Assembly: GCA_030432655.1 (NCBI GenBank)
Contig: JAUILA010000007.1
Span: 123,586-187,585 of the forward strand
Length of the DNA: 64,000 nucleotides
Direction: 5' to 3'
DNA from: Bacteroidia bacterium
Lineage (GTDB): Bacteria; Bacteroidota; Bacteroidia; Cytophagales; Cyclobacteriaceae
Under the pieces are notes generated by a model. It did no database searches. It was not told the DNA's origin and was given only the letters and a program-made list of their open reading frames with translations. Numbering within the stretch: position 1 is the first letter of the stretch; every line of letters begins with the position of its first letter. The position numbers and the translations under genes are program-made. This document shows, one piece after another, positions 52,924-62,783 of this stretch.

Positions 52924-54672
52924 ATGTTAAGATCACACACTTGCGGAGAATTACGAATTGATGATGCAAATAAGGAGGTAACGCTGTGCGGCTGGGTGCA
53001 GAAGGTACGCGACAAGGGTAGTGTGATCTGGGTTGACCTGCGTGACCGGACCGGAATTACCCAGTTAATTTTCGAAGAAGGAAGTACGGAAGAAGAACTT
53101 CTGAAATCCGCGGCCAGACTGGGTCGCGAATATGTAATCCGGGCGAAAGGACTGGTAGTTGAGCGTCACAGTAAAAACGATAAGATCCCAACCGGTGATA
53201 TTGAAATCAAGGTTTCTTCCCTCGATGTGCTTAACGCCAGCAAGACGCCTCCATTTACAATCGAGGACGACAGCGACGGAGGAGAAGACCTCCGGATGAA
53301 ATACCGCTACCTGGACATTCGCCGAAATACGGTTCGCCAGAAAATTGAGCTCCGTCATAAAATGATGCGGGAAACAAGAAAGTATCTCGACGCTCATGAA
53401 TTTACGGAAGTGGAAACTCCTGTCCTGATCAAATCCACTCCTGAAGGTGCCCGGGATTTCGTGGTTCCTTCCAGGCTCAACCCCGGACAATTCTATGCGC
53501 TCCCGCAGTCACCGCAAACATTCAAGCAATTACTGATGGTAGCCGGACTTGACCGGTACTTCCAGATCGTCAAATGCTTCCGGGACGAAGATTTCCGTGC
53601 CGACCGACAGCCGGAATTTACCCAGATTGACTGCGAGATGTCGTTTGTTGAGCGAGAAGATATTCTCTCGACGTTCGAAGGTCTGATCCATCATCTTTTC
53701 AGGGAGGTCAGGGGTATTGAGATCGGGGAGATTGAACGGATGTCCTACGAAGACGCCATGAGACTGTACGGATCCGATAAACCTGATACACGGTTTGACA
53801 TGAAGTTTACAGAACTAAATGACCTTGCGCAGGGCAAAGGATTCAATGTCTTTGATTCCGCGGAATTGGTAGTGGGCATTTGCGCCCCCGGATGTGCAGA
53901 TTACTCCCGAAAGCAACTGGATGCACTGACGGATTATGTTAAACGTCCGCAAATCGGGGCTAAAGGTCTGGTATATATAAAATGTAATCCGGACGGCACC
54001 TATAAGTCTTCCGTTGATAAGTTCTACAGCCAGGATGACCTGGGAGAATGGGCCAATAAATTAGATGCAGAACCGGGTGATTTATTACTTATCCTGAGTG
54101 GTGACAAAGACCATACCCGCCGGGCGCTGAATGAGTTGCGTCTGCACATGGGAAATGAACTGGGCCTGCGGGACAAGAATTCCTTCAAGGCGCTCTGGGT
54201 CCTTGACTTTCCATTGCTGGAATGGGATGAGGAAACCAATCGCTACCATGCCATGCATCACCCCTTTACCAGCCCCCGGCCGGAAGATCGTGACAAACTC
54301 TTCGACAACCCCGGGGCGGTTCGGGCCAATGCCTACGACCTGGTCATAAATGGTATGGAGGCCGGCGGCGGATCAATCAGGATTCACGACAGGGAACTTC
54401 AGAAAGAGATGTTCAAATTACTCGGTTTTACGGATGATGAAGCCCAGGAACAATTTGGATTCCTGATGGATGCCTTTGAGTTCGGGGCTCCACCTCATGG
54501 AGGAATTGCCTTCGGTTTCGACAGGCTTTGTGCTCTGTTTGGAGGTTCTGAATCAATTCGTGATTACATCGCATTCCCTAAAAATAATGCCGGACGTGAT
54601 GTCATGATCGACACGCCCAGCGTTATTTCTGAAGATCAGCTCAAAGAACTTGGCCTGGGTATCAGGGATTAA
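52924..54672 (+). CDS. aspS: Aspartyl-tRNA synthetase
   Basis: AspS charges tRNA-Asp. The 582-residue class II enzyme is the bacterial type: an N-terminal OB anticodon-binding domain ([26 protein letters not shown]), motif 2 [22 protein letters not shown], the inserted GAD domain (residues ~285-410) and motif 3 [16 protein letters not shown]. Length is normal. It converges with the CoA-transferase gene with a 4-bp overlap of the stops. Confidence 0.97.
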   Translation: MLRSHTCGELRIDDANKEVTLCGWVQKVRDKGSVIWVDLRDRTGITQLIFEEGSTEEELLKSAARLGREYVIRAKGLVVERHSKNDKIPTGDIEIKVSSLDVLNASKTPPFTIEDDSDGGEDLRMKYRYLDIRRNTVRQKIELRHKMMRETRKYLDAHEFTEVETPVLIKSTPEGARDFVVPSRLNPGQFYALPQSPQTFKQLLMVAGLDRYFQIVKCFRDEDFRADRQPEFTQIDCEMSFVEREDILSTFEGLIHHLFREVRGIEIGEIERMSYEDAMRLYGSDKPDTRFDMKFTELNDLAQGKGFNVFDSAELVVGICAPGCADYSRKQLDALTDYVKRPQIGAKGLVYIKCNPDGTYKSSVDKFYSQDDLGEWANKLDAEPGDLLLILSGDKDHTRRALNELRLHMGNELGLRDKNSFKALWVLDFPLLEWDEETNRYHAMHHPFTSPRPEDRDKLFDNPGAVRANAYDLVINGMEAGGGSIRIHDRELQKEMFKLLGFTDDEAQEQFGFLMDAFEFGAPPHGGIAFGFDRLCALFGGSESIRDYIAFPKNNAGRDVMIDTPSVISEDQLKELGLGIRD

Positions 54673-55964
54673 AGTCGTTTGAACCGTTTGTAAGCATCTT
54701 TTTCGAGTTCTTCCCTCACAGATGGGTGAGCTATTTCAATCAGCGCCCTGGCACGCTGACGCAGGTTCAATCCGTACAGATTAGCTATCCCAAAATCTGT
54801 TACAATGTAATGCACGTGGGCCCGGGTAGTGGTTACACTTGCCCCCTGTTTGAGATAAGGAACGATCCGGGTGATGTTCTTTTTGGTGATGGAGGGCAGG
54901 GCAATAATGGCCTTGCCACCTTCTGACAGGGACGCCCCGCGGATAAAATCCATCTGGCCGCCTACTCCGGAATATTGCATGGTCCCGATAGAATCGGCAC
55001 ACACCTGACCGGTAAGATCCACTTCGATCGCACTGTTAATGGCAGTAACCTTCGGATTCTTCCGGATAATGGCCGTATCATTGGTATAGGATGCCGCCTT
55101 CATCTGGATCATCGGATTATCATCGACAAAATCATAAAATTCCTCGTCTCCCATTGCAAAACAGGCCACCACCTTTCCCGGATTGGTCACTACATTCTCC
55201 CCGGTAATCACACCTTTCTTGATGAGAGGGATGGCACCATTGGTAAACATCTCGGTATGAATTCCCAGCCGCCTCCGGTCACCCAATTGTCCTAATACGG
55301 CATTGGGAATACCTCCGATACCCATTTGAAGCGTTGCCCCGTCATCCACCAATTCTGCTACGTACTTGCCGATCCGTTTCTCCTGCTCGGTTAAAGGCAC
55401 CGCTTCCATCTTACCAATCGGGTGATCCACATCAACAGCAAAATCGATCTGATTCGTTGAAATGATGGAGTCACCAAAAGTTCGCGGCACATTCGGATTA
55501 ATCTCTGCGATCACCAGGTCGGCCTGCTTGATGGCCGCAAGAGTGATGTCCACGGAGGTCCCGAGCGAACATAAACCGTGCTTATCCGGTGGCGACACCT
55601 GGATCAGGGCTACATTTATCGGGAGAATTTTACGGTTGAACAACTGATGAATTTCACTGAGAAAAATGGGGATATAATCCCCATGCCCTTCATCGACCGC
55701 ACGGCGTACGTTACCTCCCAGGAAGAAACTGTTGAGCTTAAAGCTGTTCTGATAATGTTCTGCTGTATATGCCGCTTCTCCTTCCGTGTGCATGTGAACG
55801 ATCTCAACATTCCGAAGGTCGTCTGCGCGTTGCAGCATCTTCTCCACCAGGACGAGGGGTGTCATCGCGGCACCCTGAATAAACAAGCGATGATTAGATC
55901 CAATATATTTTACGGCTTCCTCTGCAGACAGCTTATGAAAGGCATGCCGAAAGAAATTAGTCAT
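54669..55964 (-). CDS. Acetyl-CoA hydrolase/CoA-transferase family protein
   Basis: The 431-residue protein belongs to the class I CoA-transferases that include 4-hydroxybutyrate CoA-transferase and acetyl-CoA hydrolase. Visible are [55 protein letters not shown], the [14 protein letters not shown] region with the catalytic glutamate candidate, and [16 protein letters not shown]. It probably moves CoA between acetate and another acid (succinate, propionate or 4-hydroxybutyrate). Its start overlaps the stop of the YceI-like gene by ATGA, an odd pairing of a cytoplasmic and a secreted product. Confidence 0.87.
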   Translation of the reverse strand: MTNFFRHAFHKLSAEEAVKYIGSNHRLFIQGAAMTPLVLVEKMLQRADDLRNVEIVHMHTEGEAAYTAEHYQNSFKLNSFFLGGNVRRAVDEGHGDYIPIFLSEIHQLFNRKILPINVALIQVSPPDKHGLCSLGTSVDITLAAIKQADLVIAEINPNVPRTFGDSIISTNQIDFAVDVDHPIGKMEAVPLTEQEKRIGKYVAELVDDGATLQMGIGGIPNAVLGQLGDRRRLGIHTEMFTNGAIPLIKKGVITGENVVTNPGKVVACFAMGDEEFYDFVDDNPMIQMKAASYTNDTAIIRKNPKVTAINSAIEVDLTGQVCADSIGTMQYSGVGGQMDFIRGASLSEGGKAIIALPSITKKNITRIVPYLKQGASVTTTRAHVHYIVTDFGIANLYGLNLRQRARALIEIAHPSVREELEKDAYKRFKRL

Positions 55965-56536
55965 TGTATTTCAGTGATTCGAATGTTAAACGATATATTC
56001 AACTCTTCTTTTACGCGCACCATACCCAGGAATTTAACCGGTGGTTCAAGGTTATACTCACTGAACTTCACTTCACGCTGGCCTTCTCCGGTCATCACCC
56101 CTTCGCCGCGTCTTATAGTTACAGGGATATAATAATTATGCGAAACACCTGCCAGCCTGATTGAAACATTGGCAAGGTACCCGCGACCATCAGGCTGAAT
56201 CGAATTCAGCTTTACCCTCAGGTAAGGATTTTTGTCAGCCTGCAAAATCTCCTGGAAATCCCTGGTCATGATCTTATGCCCGCAATCGAACTCCTTTACG
56301 GGAATGCTCACCTCCGTATCGATAAATTCCATAGACTCGCCATCGGCAGAAATACGGATATCCATCAGTCCGTCACCCTCTTTAATATACGTCTGGGAAC
56401 AGGTAAAAGAATTTACATTGGTTTTGCCATGGATCTTCAAGGTACTTTCCGGCCGTACACTTATCTCCATGGTATCCTGGGAAAAACAAGGACAGACCAT
56501 CCCGGTAAGTAACATAAGAAGGCACAAATGATACAT
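55961..56536 (-). CDS. Exported YceI-like lipid-binding-fold protein
   Basis: The 191-residue protein has a signal peptide (LCLLMLLTGMVCPCFSQ) and then the pattern of the YceI lipocalin-like fold: STLKIHGKTNVNSFTC, EVSIPVKEFDCGHKIMTRDF, VSIRLAGVSHNYYIPVTI and VRVKEELNISFNI. It is more distant from classic YceI than the protein at 57903-58475. YceI-type proteins bind isoprenoids or other lipids in the periplasm. It is co-transcribed with the CoA-transferase, which starts on its stop codon. Confidence 0.72.
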   Translation of the reverse strand: MYHLCLLMLLTGMVCPCFSQDTMEISVRPESTLKIHGKTNVNSFTCSQTYIKEGDGLMDIRISADGESMEFIDTEVSIPVKEFDCGHKIMTRDFQEILQADKNPYLRVKLNSIQPDGRGYLANVSIRLAGVSHNYYIPVTIRRGEGVMTGEGQREVKFSEYNLEPPVKFLGMVRVKEELNISFNIRITEIQ

Positions 56537-56567
56537 GGCAATAAGTTAGCTAAATCCACTTTACAAA

Positions 56568-56597
56568 CGAAAGGCCGGGACTGATCCCGGCCTTTCA
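56568..56597 (-). terminator. Hairpin terminator after the yceI-porin operon
   Basis: A perfect 12-bp stem GAAAGGCCGGGA (56569-56580) and TCCCGGCCTTTC (56585-56596) with a 4-nt loop lies 20 bp after the porin stop. The T run behind it on the minus strand is broken (TTTCGTTTG). Confidence 0.8.
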
Positions 56598-56616
56598 TCA
56601 ACTCTCCTCATTCCTG

Positions 56617-57906
56617 TCAGAAACCTATCACGGCTTCGATTACGATTCCGTCAAATGAACCATCTTCGTATTTGGTTCCGACATATCCGTCTCCTTTATT
56701 ATTTTGATTTACATATTCGATTTTTGCCAGTACGTTCTTGGTGAGGAACCATCCGCCACCAATATTGAGACGGTTGATCTCGATCTCGTCTGAATCCTGG
56801 GTTTGACTTCCGCTAACTGTATTGTAACGGCCTCCGATGTAAAGCTGATCCCATGATCCGAAGCGGTAAAGAACTTCGCCTACGAACTGGTCGAATGATC
56901 CGCCTCCCTGGTCATCACTGTTGCCGATATTCTCATACATGGCCCGTACTTCCAGTCCGCCGTATTGCAGGAACGGAGCAATCTGCCATGAAGTCAGCTG
57001 ACGGAATCTGGGGTTGAATCGGGGTTCGAAATCACTACCACCATCTTCCATTTCCCAGAATACACCGTAGTAACGTCCTCCACCGCGGTCACCACCGTAA
57101 AGGTAGGTACCTGTGGAAGTTCCCTGGTTTGAATATACCGAACCGGTTACGCGGAAACGAAGGTCATCGTTGAACTGCTTGTCGAATCCGAGTTTTCCAT
57201 AGATGGATAATTTGTTATCAGGATCACCATCGGTGATAACACTCTGATTCAGCTTACCATTGGATACACCAAGCACGACAAGAAAATTATTAGGCATTAA
57301 AGTAACTTCACCAAAAGCTTCAGTAGTGAACGCATCCATGATATAGTTGCCTACGAACGGGTTATAAATGGCGCGTGCGTTATCACTTCGCTGGAAGTGG
57401 TTGTCGCCGTAGTTTATCTCATCCAGACCTACGGTGAACCGGGCGACATCCATGAAAGACTCAGCAAATCCTTCCTTGATGAAATCGAGTTTATCAATCT
57501 GTATAAAACCGCCTTTTACCCATGCTTCTTCGTGGTGGCGTGCCGAAAGGTATGTACGCAGGTGCATCAATACACCATCATGTAGCTGAACGTTCAGGTT
57601 CAGGTTGGCAGTGGGAAGGTTAAAGTTACCTCCAAGGTCAGACAATGTGCCTGAAGCACTTTCCTGGGACAACCCCTGGAACTGGATGGCGAAGTCACCA
57701 CCTACCTGTACTTTAATTTTACCATTCCACTCGGTATCATCGTCTTTCGACGGTTCGTAGATATTCAAACCATACCAGCCTGCGGGACGCTGATACTGTA
57801 GTTTTCTTACTTCCTGAGCATATGAGGTACCGGATATGACCAGAAGTGCCACAAGTAACAGAGGAACTATTCCTCCTAAATTCCGATGTTTAAGTAAAGC
57901 TTTCAT
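56617..57906 (-). CDS. Outer membrane porin-like beta-barrel protein
   Basis: The 429-residue protein has a signal peptide (GIVPLLLVALLVISGTSYAQ) and a long run of alternating beta-strands: GKIKVQVGGDFAIQFQGL, LNLNVQLHDGVLMHLRTYLS, RFTVGLDEINYGDNHFQRSDN and YIGGRYNTVSG, ending in EAVIGF, with the terminal aromatic of outer membrane barrels. It resembles phosphate-selective/OprO-type porins loosely. The substrate is unknown. Its start overlaps the yceI stop by ATGA, and the pair shares a promoter with a Crp/Fnr-like box. Confidence 0.82.
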   Translation of the reverse strand: MKALLKHRNLGGIVPLLLVALLVISGTSYAQEVRKLQYQRPAGWYGLNIYEPSKDDDTEWNGKIKVQVGGDFAIQFQGLSQESASGTLSDLGGNFNLPTANLNLNVQLHDGVLMHLRTYLSARHHEEAWVKGGFIQIDKLDFIKEGFAESFMDVARFTVGLDEINYGDNHFQRSDNARAIYNPFVGNYIMDAFTTEAFGEVTLMPNNFLVVLGVSNGKLNQSVITDGDPDNKLSIYGKLGFDKQFNDDLRFRVTGSVYSNQGTSTGTYLYGGDRGGGRYYGVFWEMEDGGSDFEPRFNPRFRQLTSWQIAPFLQYGGLEVRAMYENIGNSDDQGGGSFDQFVGEVLYRFGSWDQLYIGGRYNTVSGSQTQDSDEIEINRLNIGGGWFLTKNVLAKIEYVNQNNKGDGYVGTKYEDGSFDGIVIEAVIGF

Positions 57907-58475
57907 GACTTTTTGTAATTGACATTAAATTTAATTTTGACTTCATCTCCGGTTTTGATTGTACCGAACACTGCGGTTGGAGGATCTACATTGAATGTAG
58001 TCATCTTCATGGGGTATTCGCCTGTAAAGGCAACTGCCGATCCTGATGTTTTGGCGGTGACCTCCATGGTAACAGGTTTAGTAGTCCCGGCAATTGTCAG
58101 GTCCCCTGTTGTGGAGAGCGTGTAAGTGCCGGATCCTGCCGGAGTGACTTTATTTACTTTCTTTAGTGTATAGGTTACTTCAGGATATTTATCTTCATTC
58201 AGCGCATTGTATGTGTTCTTATCCATACCTCCCTTACCACTTTTTAACTCATCCACGATGACCGTGAATGTCAGATTACTCAGCTGGCCCAGGTCGGCCG
58301 GATCAATGGCTGCATCCCCTTTAATTCCTTCAGCTGCTATCTCCCAGTCGTGCAGGGAGGATGTTCCTTCTATAACCAGCGATGATGATCCTGCGTCCAG
58401 TTTGTACTGGCCAAAAGCCAGCGCCGGCAGGATTACCAAGGCAAAAATTCCGATGTGTTTAATAAATTGTTTCAT
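57903..58475 (-). CDS. YceI-family periplasmic lipid-binding protein
   Basis: The 190-residue protein has a signal peptide (HIGIFALVILPALAFG) and clear YceI features: YKLDAGSSSLVIEGTSSLHDW, MDKNTYNALNEDKYPEVTYT, GDLTIAGTTKPVTMEV and a final strand EVKIKFNVNY. YceI proteins form a barrel that holds long polyisoprenoid or other lipids, and are induced by pH, low oxygen or respiratory change in several bacteria. It leads an operon with the porin. Confidence 0.93.
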   Translation of the reverse strand: MKQFIKHIGIFALVILPALAFGQYKLDAGSSSLVIEGTSSLHDWEIAAEGIKGDAAIDPADLGQLSNLTFTVIVDELKSGKGGMDKNTYNALNEDKYPEVTYTLKKVNKVTPAGSGTYTLSTTGDLTIAGTTKPVTMEVTAKTSGSAVAFTGEYPMKMTTFNVDPPTAVFGTIKTGDEVKIKFNVNYKKS

Positions 58476-58494
58476 AGCGTTTTGATTTACGATT

Positions 58495-58538
58495 CAAACT
58501 TATACCACAAAAGAGGATGAAATTATGATACAGATCAT
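58495..58538 (-). promoter_or_regulatory. yceI-porin promoter with Crp/Fnr-type box at about -41.5
   Basis: On the minus strand TAAGTTTG (58495-58502) is an exact -7 match 20 bp before the yceI ATG, but there is no TTTG at the -33 position. Instead a perfect interrupted palindrome ATGAT-ACAG-ATCAT (58525-58538) is centred at 58531.5, about 41.5 bp upstream of the expected start near 58490. ATGAT-N4-ATCAT differs from the FNR box TTGAT-N4-ATCAA by one base per half. Both facts fit a promoter turned on by a Crp/Fnr-family activator. Confidence 0.6.
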
Positions 58539-58702
58539 GTTTTGGTCTGATTCGGTATAATCTAATTCCTGACCTACATTTGATTTTTAATATAGCAGCA
58601 TTCGGAGCCAACCGCATTACCCTGATAATTAACTGTTTATTACCAAATTCGTATTTTAGTTAATCACAATTTGATCCTGTATTATACATATCCACTACTA
58701 CT

Positions 58703-59533
58703 ATGATCAACAGGTTTTTTTACTTTATTTTGTTAAGTATGATGTTCTCCTGCTCCACTCCACCGGAAGAGCAATCTGCTCAAAACACCGAAAATTCAGA
58801 AAATTTCAAAGCCGACTCCTTTCCCGATCCGCCACAGGATTTGGAGGGACCGGCTGAAACCTGGATCAGAAAGTGGGACGAAGGAGTTAATTTCTTTGCC
58901 ACCGGCAATGAACCGTTCTGGAGCCTCGATCTTACATTCGGTGAAAGATTCATTTTTGAAACCGCGGAAGGACTAGTCATCAACACTCCTCCTGTGGAAG
59001 CCATACGGGCTATGGATGCTGATGTGCGCCTCTATAAATTAAAAACGGATTCGGCAATGATGGATATCACCCTCTCCAGAAATGAATGTATGGACAGTAT
59101 GAATGGTCAGCAACGTGACTTTACCGTCCGGATCAGATATCAGACAAATCCTGAACAGGAATTCACGGAAGTATCGGGGTGCGGCAACTTTATTCCAAAT
59201 CCAGGGCTGCACAATATATGGGCACTGGACTCAATCAACTCGACCGGAAAGTCCTCTTTTTCAAGAACTCCCTATATGGAAGTGAACATTACCCAAAAAC
59301 AACTTCTGGTATACGACGGATGCAAGGAATTCAGCACGGGTTTTTACATTGATAAGGACAACAAGCTGGTCACCCGCCGGGTTGAAATACAAGCCGAAGA
59401 ATGCAAAGATCCGGGGAATGCAGAAATGCTCCGTTCCCATCTTTCTTCAAGCCAACTGCAATATTCTTTCGAAAACAACCGGCTTGTCCTGATCAGCCGG
59501 AACGGCAAATCGGTCTGGCGTGCTGCCGATTAG
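58703..59533 (+). CDS. HslJ/META-domain lipoprotein with COG3650-like domain
   Basis: The 276-residue protein has a lipoprotein signal (MINRFFYFILLSMMFSC, Cys17). Residues ~55-155 contain FFATGNEPFWSLDL and DITLSRNECMDSMNG, the pattern of the COG3650 family. Residues ~165-276 are a META domain as in the heat-inducible HslJ: HNIWALDSIN, PYMEVNITQKQLLVYDGC, then ECKDPGNAEML and a final NNRLVLISRNGKSVW. HslJ is linked to novobiocin resistance and heat shock in E. coli; the function here is unknown. It diverges from yceI across 227 bp. Confidence 0.82.
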   Translation: MINRFFYFILLSMMFSCSTPPEEQSAQNTENSENFKADSFPDPPQDLEGPAETWIRKWDEGVNFFATGNEPFWSLDLTFGERFIFETAEGLVINTPPVEAIRAMDADVRLYKLKTDSAMMDITLSRNECMDSMNGQQRDFTVRIRYQTNPEQEFTEVSGCGNFIPNPGLHNIWALDSINSTGKSSFSRTPYMEVNITQKQLLVYDGCKEFSTGFYIDKDNKLVTRRVEIQAEECKDPGNAEMLRSHLSSSQLQYSFENNRLVLISRNGKSVWRAAD

Positions 59534-59634
59534 GGCTTGTTTATATAAATAATCAGACCAATGCGTAACATACTTCTAATAACCGGCGTATAGTGTAGAA
59601 TGATTACGTATTTTCGGAGAATAATTCAAGATTG

Positions 59635-60642
59635 ATGTTGCAGAGAAGTTGGCTATTGACTATGAGTGTTGTTTTCCTGGCGTGCACGCAAAAGGAATAC
59701 ACAGGACCCGTAAACGAGAATTTAGAACCCCAGGATATAACGATCGAGGCATTGCGTACGCCGGAAAGCAATTTCCGTAACCTGCCGGATTATCCTTTTG
59801 AAGCACACTATATCCAGGTTTCAGGTGATCTTCGTATGCATTACCTCGACGAAAATCCGGAAGGAAAAAAGACGGCTGTCCTGATTCATGGCGAACCAAC
59901 ATGGAGTTTTACTTACCGGTACATGATCCCCGTCCTGGTCGAAGCCGGATACCGGGTGGTGGTTCCTGATATGATCGGATTTGGAAAATCGGACAAACCG
60001 AAAAGAGTGGAGGATCATACCTACCGCCGGCACATTAATTGGGTACGTACACTTCTGCTGGACAGCCTGCAACTCGACAATATTAATTTTTATCTCCAGG
60101 ACATGGGGGGCATCATCGGACTGCGCCTGGTGGCAGATCATCCGGAACGGATCAACTCTGTCGTAGTTTCAAATACAGCCCTGCCAAGCGGTGACCAGAT
60201 TCCGGGAGAAAAATTTCTGAAATGGCAGGAAACGCTGGAAAATATGGATCCGTTCGAGGTCGGTACTGTCGTTCAATGGGGCTGCAAGTCAGAATTATCT
60301 GAAGAAGTCAAAGCAGCCTATGACGCGCCTTTCCCTGATGATTCCTATAAGATAGCTCCCCACGCATTTCCACTCCTGATACCGGTTTCGTCCAATGATC
60401 CTGAAACAGCCAATGTCAGGGAAGCATGGAGTACATTGAAACGATTTAATAAACCATTTCTGGCGCTTTACGGAGAGGATTCCCACCTGACGAGAGGGTG
60501 GTTCAAAACTTTCCAGGTTAAAATACCGGGGGCTGATAACCAACCTCATGAACTGCTGGAAGAAAGCGGGCATTATATTCAGGAAGACAGCAGAGAGTAC
60601 CTGGCCCTCAAGATGATATCTTTCATTGCAAACTCAGAATGA
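59635..60642 (+). CDS. Haloalkane dehalogenase-like alpha/beta hydrolase lipoprotein
   Basis: The start is the ATG at 59635 (335 residues). A lipoprotein signal (LLTMSVVFLAC, Cys17) would anchor it outside the inner membrane. The body follows haloalkane dehalogenase subfamily I (DhlA) closely: VLIHGEPTWSFTYRYMIP, DMIGFGKSDKP and the nucleophile strand FYLQDMGGIIGLRL (around residue 155), where Asp is the nucleophile. DhlA-type enzymes have Asp-Trp-Gly, and that Trp helps hold the halide; here it is Met. The acid may be in ALYGEDSHLT, and the catalytic His is in EESGHYIQED. The real substrate may not be a haloalkane. The next gene starts 52 bp later. Confidence 0.85.
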   Translation: MLQRSWLLTMSVVFLACTQKEYTGPVNENLEPQDITIEALRTPESNFRNLPDYPFEAHYIQVSGDLRMHYLDENPEGKKTAVLIHGEPTWSFTYRYMIPVLVEAGYRVVVPDMIGFGKSDKPKRVEDHTYRRHINWVRTLLLDSLQLDNINFYLQDMGGIIGLRLVADHPERINSVVVSNTALPSGDQIPGEKFLKWQETLENMDPFEVGTVVQWGCKSELSEEVKAAYDAPFPDDSYKIAPHAFPLLIPVSSNDPETANVREAWSTLKRFNKPFLALYGEDSHLTRGWFKTFQVKIPGADNQPHELLEESGHYIQEDSREYLALKMISFIANSE

Positions 60643-60694
60643 TTTAACACTACGGCAATATATTTCTGGCAGTTTTTTATCATTTTTGTTGGCT

Positions 60695-61903
60695 GTGAGA
60701 AAAATCGCATTCCTGCTGTATTTCAGCCTGGTGTTCCAGGCGGCCTGGCCGCAGTCCGGGACAAGCTATGTAGTTCTCGTTTCTTTTGATGGGTTCCGGT
60801 ACGACTATGTTGAAAAATATGATCTGGAAAATTTCAATCAACTGATCATTGAGGGAACGGCTGCTGAAAAAATGATCCCGTCTTTCCCCAGCAAGACTTT
60901 TCCAAACCATTATTCTATCGTGACCGGTCTGTATCCCGGAAACCACGGACTTGTTGATAATACATTTTACGATTCCATTTCTAACGAGACGTATAAGATC
61001 AGTAACCGGGATATGGTCCGGAACTCTTTTTATTACGGTGGAATGCCCCTCTGGCAGCTCGTGCAGGAAAATGGCATGAAGTCAGCTTCTTATTTCTGGG
61101 TGGGATCTGAAACGGCCGTGGCCGGCAGCTACCCAGATCATTTCAAATACTATGATGAATCTGTTGGGGATCAGGAACGGATCAATGCAGTGATTAACTG
61201 GCTGCGTTTGCCGGAGGAAGACAGACCGCACTTCATTTCCCTTTATTTTTCCTTTATCGATCATGTCACACATGCTCACGGGCCGGATGCACCTGAATCA
61301 GAGAAGGCCCTGCGTTATGCCGATCAGCTTCTTGGAGAGCTGAAAAAACAAATTGAATCGCTTGACCTTCCTGTTACCCTTATCATTGTATCGGACCACG
61401 GCATGTACCCCATGATCCTGGACAAGGAATACTACATCGACCTTTCAGGAATAAAAGATATAGCAGAAAACCAGGCAAAGATCGTGAATAACGGATCCCA
61501 TATGCACATTTACTGTGATGGCGAGGTGAAGCAACGTATATTAAAGCAACTGGAAAATAAGGAGGATCACTTCCGGACATATCTCCGGGAAAACACTCCC
61601 GACAGATGGCATTATAACGGCAATTACCGGATCGGCGATATTCTCTTGGTTGCAGAACCCGGATTTTCATTCTCCTTCAACCCGAATGACAATAAGCATT
61701 ACGGCGCTCATGGATACGACCCCTATACCACTCCTGAAATGGGTGCGATTTTCTATGCCTGGGGACCACGAATTAAAAAGAATAAGAAAATCCCGGCTTT
61801 TGAGAATATCCATGTTTATCCGCTTATAGCCCATATCCTGGGCATCGAAACTCCTGCCATCGATGGGTCGGTCAGGGTCCTTCAGGACATTGTGGTCGAA
61901 TAG
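60695..61903 (+). CDS. Type I phosphodiesterase/nucleotide pyrophosphatase-like protein
   Basis: The start is uncertain. The GTG at 60695 gives a signal peptide (VRKIAFLLYFSLVFQAAWPQ) and 402 residues; the TTG at 60626 would lie inside the dehalogenase gene. The fold is the alkaline phosphatase superfamily, NPP type: VSFDGFRYDYV (zinc Asp), the nucleophile threonine in PSFPSKTFPNHYSIVTG, SFIDHVTHAHGPD, VSDHGM and YGAHGYD as metal ligands. It should cleave phosphodiester bonds of nucleotides or phospholipids in the periplasm, possibly for phosphate supply. It may be co-transcribed with the dehalogenase-like gene. Confidence 0.87.
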   Translation: MRKIAFLLYFSLVFQAAWPQSGTSYVVLVSFDGFRYDYVEKYDLENFNQLIIEGTAAEKMIPSFPSKTFPNHYSIVTGLYPGNHGLVDNTFYDSISNETYKISNRDMVRNSFYYGGMPLWQLVQENGMKSASYFWVGSETAVAGSYPDHFKYYDESVGDQERINAVINWLRLPEEDRPHFISLYFSFIDHVTHAHGPDAPESEKALRYADQLLGELKKQIESLDLPVTLIIVSDHGMYPMILDKEYYIDLSGIKDIAENQAKIVNNGSHMHIYCDGEVKQRILKQLENKEDHFRTYLRENTPDRWHYNGNYRIGDILLVAEPGFSFSFNPNDNKHYGAHGYDPYTTPEMGAIFYAWGPRIKKNKKIPAFENIHVYPLIAHILGIETPAIDGSVRVLQDIVVE

Positions 61904-61959
61904 TAAAAACTATGTCCGTGTAAAATACGTTTAAACACAGATACAGATTACTTCCTTTC

Positions 61960-62781
61960 ATGGACACCTCTTTCAAACATGAACTTCTGCTGCGCCACAA
62001 GGAGTGCACAAAATGTCCCTCCCTTAACGCAATCAAAACTTTTTTCAATGAACTGATGGGATTGATGTTTCCCTCTTTTATGTCGAAACCAATCACCAAT
62101 GAAAAAGAGTTTGAAGATCATATCAGTCAGCTGGAAACGGATTTCGAAAAAATTCTCTTTAAAAATCTGATCAACCGGCCTGCTGACGAAGTACAAAAAG
62201 AGTTCTTTGCAGCTTTACCTGAAATATACAGGAAGCTAGCCATGGATGTTAACGCCATGCACATGGGTGATCCGGCATCTCGAAGCGAAGATGAGATCAT
62301 ACGTGCCTATCCGGGCTTTGTTGCTATTTCGGCCTACCGGATTGCTCACTTACTTCAAAAACTCGAGGTCAGGAACATTCCCAGAATGATCACTGAATAC
62401 GCGCACAGTACAACCGGAATTGATATCCATCCCAATGCCCGTATCGGGGAATATTTTTGCATTGATCATGGGACCGGTATCGTCATTGGAGAAACCACAG
62501 TGATCGGGAATCATGTTAAAATTTACCAGGGAGTCACACTGGGCGCACTCAGTGTACGCAAGGAGGATGCCAGTATCAAACGTCACCCAACCATTGAAGA
62601 TCACGTAGTGCTGTATGCCGGGGCTACCATCCTGGGAGGCGAAACAGTGATCGGCGAACATTCCGTCATTGGCGGTAACGTCTGGCTTACAGCAAGTGTT
62701 CCCGCACATTCCAAAGTTTATTATTCAGCCAGAATGACTCATGCCACAGAAGGTAAATCAGACGAAATAATTATAAAATAA
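61960..62781 (+). CDS. cysE: Serine O-acetyltransferase (EpsC type)
   Basis: This enzyme makes O-acetylserine, the precursor of cysteine, from serine and acetyl-CoA. The 273 residues have an N-terminal helical domain (residues 1-135) and a C-terminal left-handed beta-helix with hexapeptide repeats: GIDIHPNARIGEYFCIDHGTG, VVIGETTVIGNHVKIYQGVTLGA in pieces, and HVVLYAGATILGGETVIGE. The long N-terminal part and the sequence IDHGTGIVIGETT mark the EpsC subgroup rather than enterobacterial CysE. cysM follows 2 bp later, which confirms the role. Confidence 0.93.
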   Translation: MDTSFKHELLLRHKECTKCPSLNAIKTFFNELMGLMFPSFMSKPITNEKEFEDHISQLETDFEKILFKNLINRPADEVQKEFFAALPEIYRKLAMDVNAMHMGDPASRSEDEIIRAYPGFVAISAYRIAHLLQKLEVRNIPRMITEYAHSTTGIDIHPNARIGEYFCIDHGTGIVIGETTVIGNHVKIYQGVTLGALSVRKEDASIKRHPTIEDHVVLYAGATILGGETVIGEHSVIGGNVWLTASVPAHSKVYYSARMTHATEGKSDEIIIK

Positions 62782-62783
62782 GT

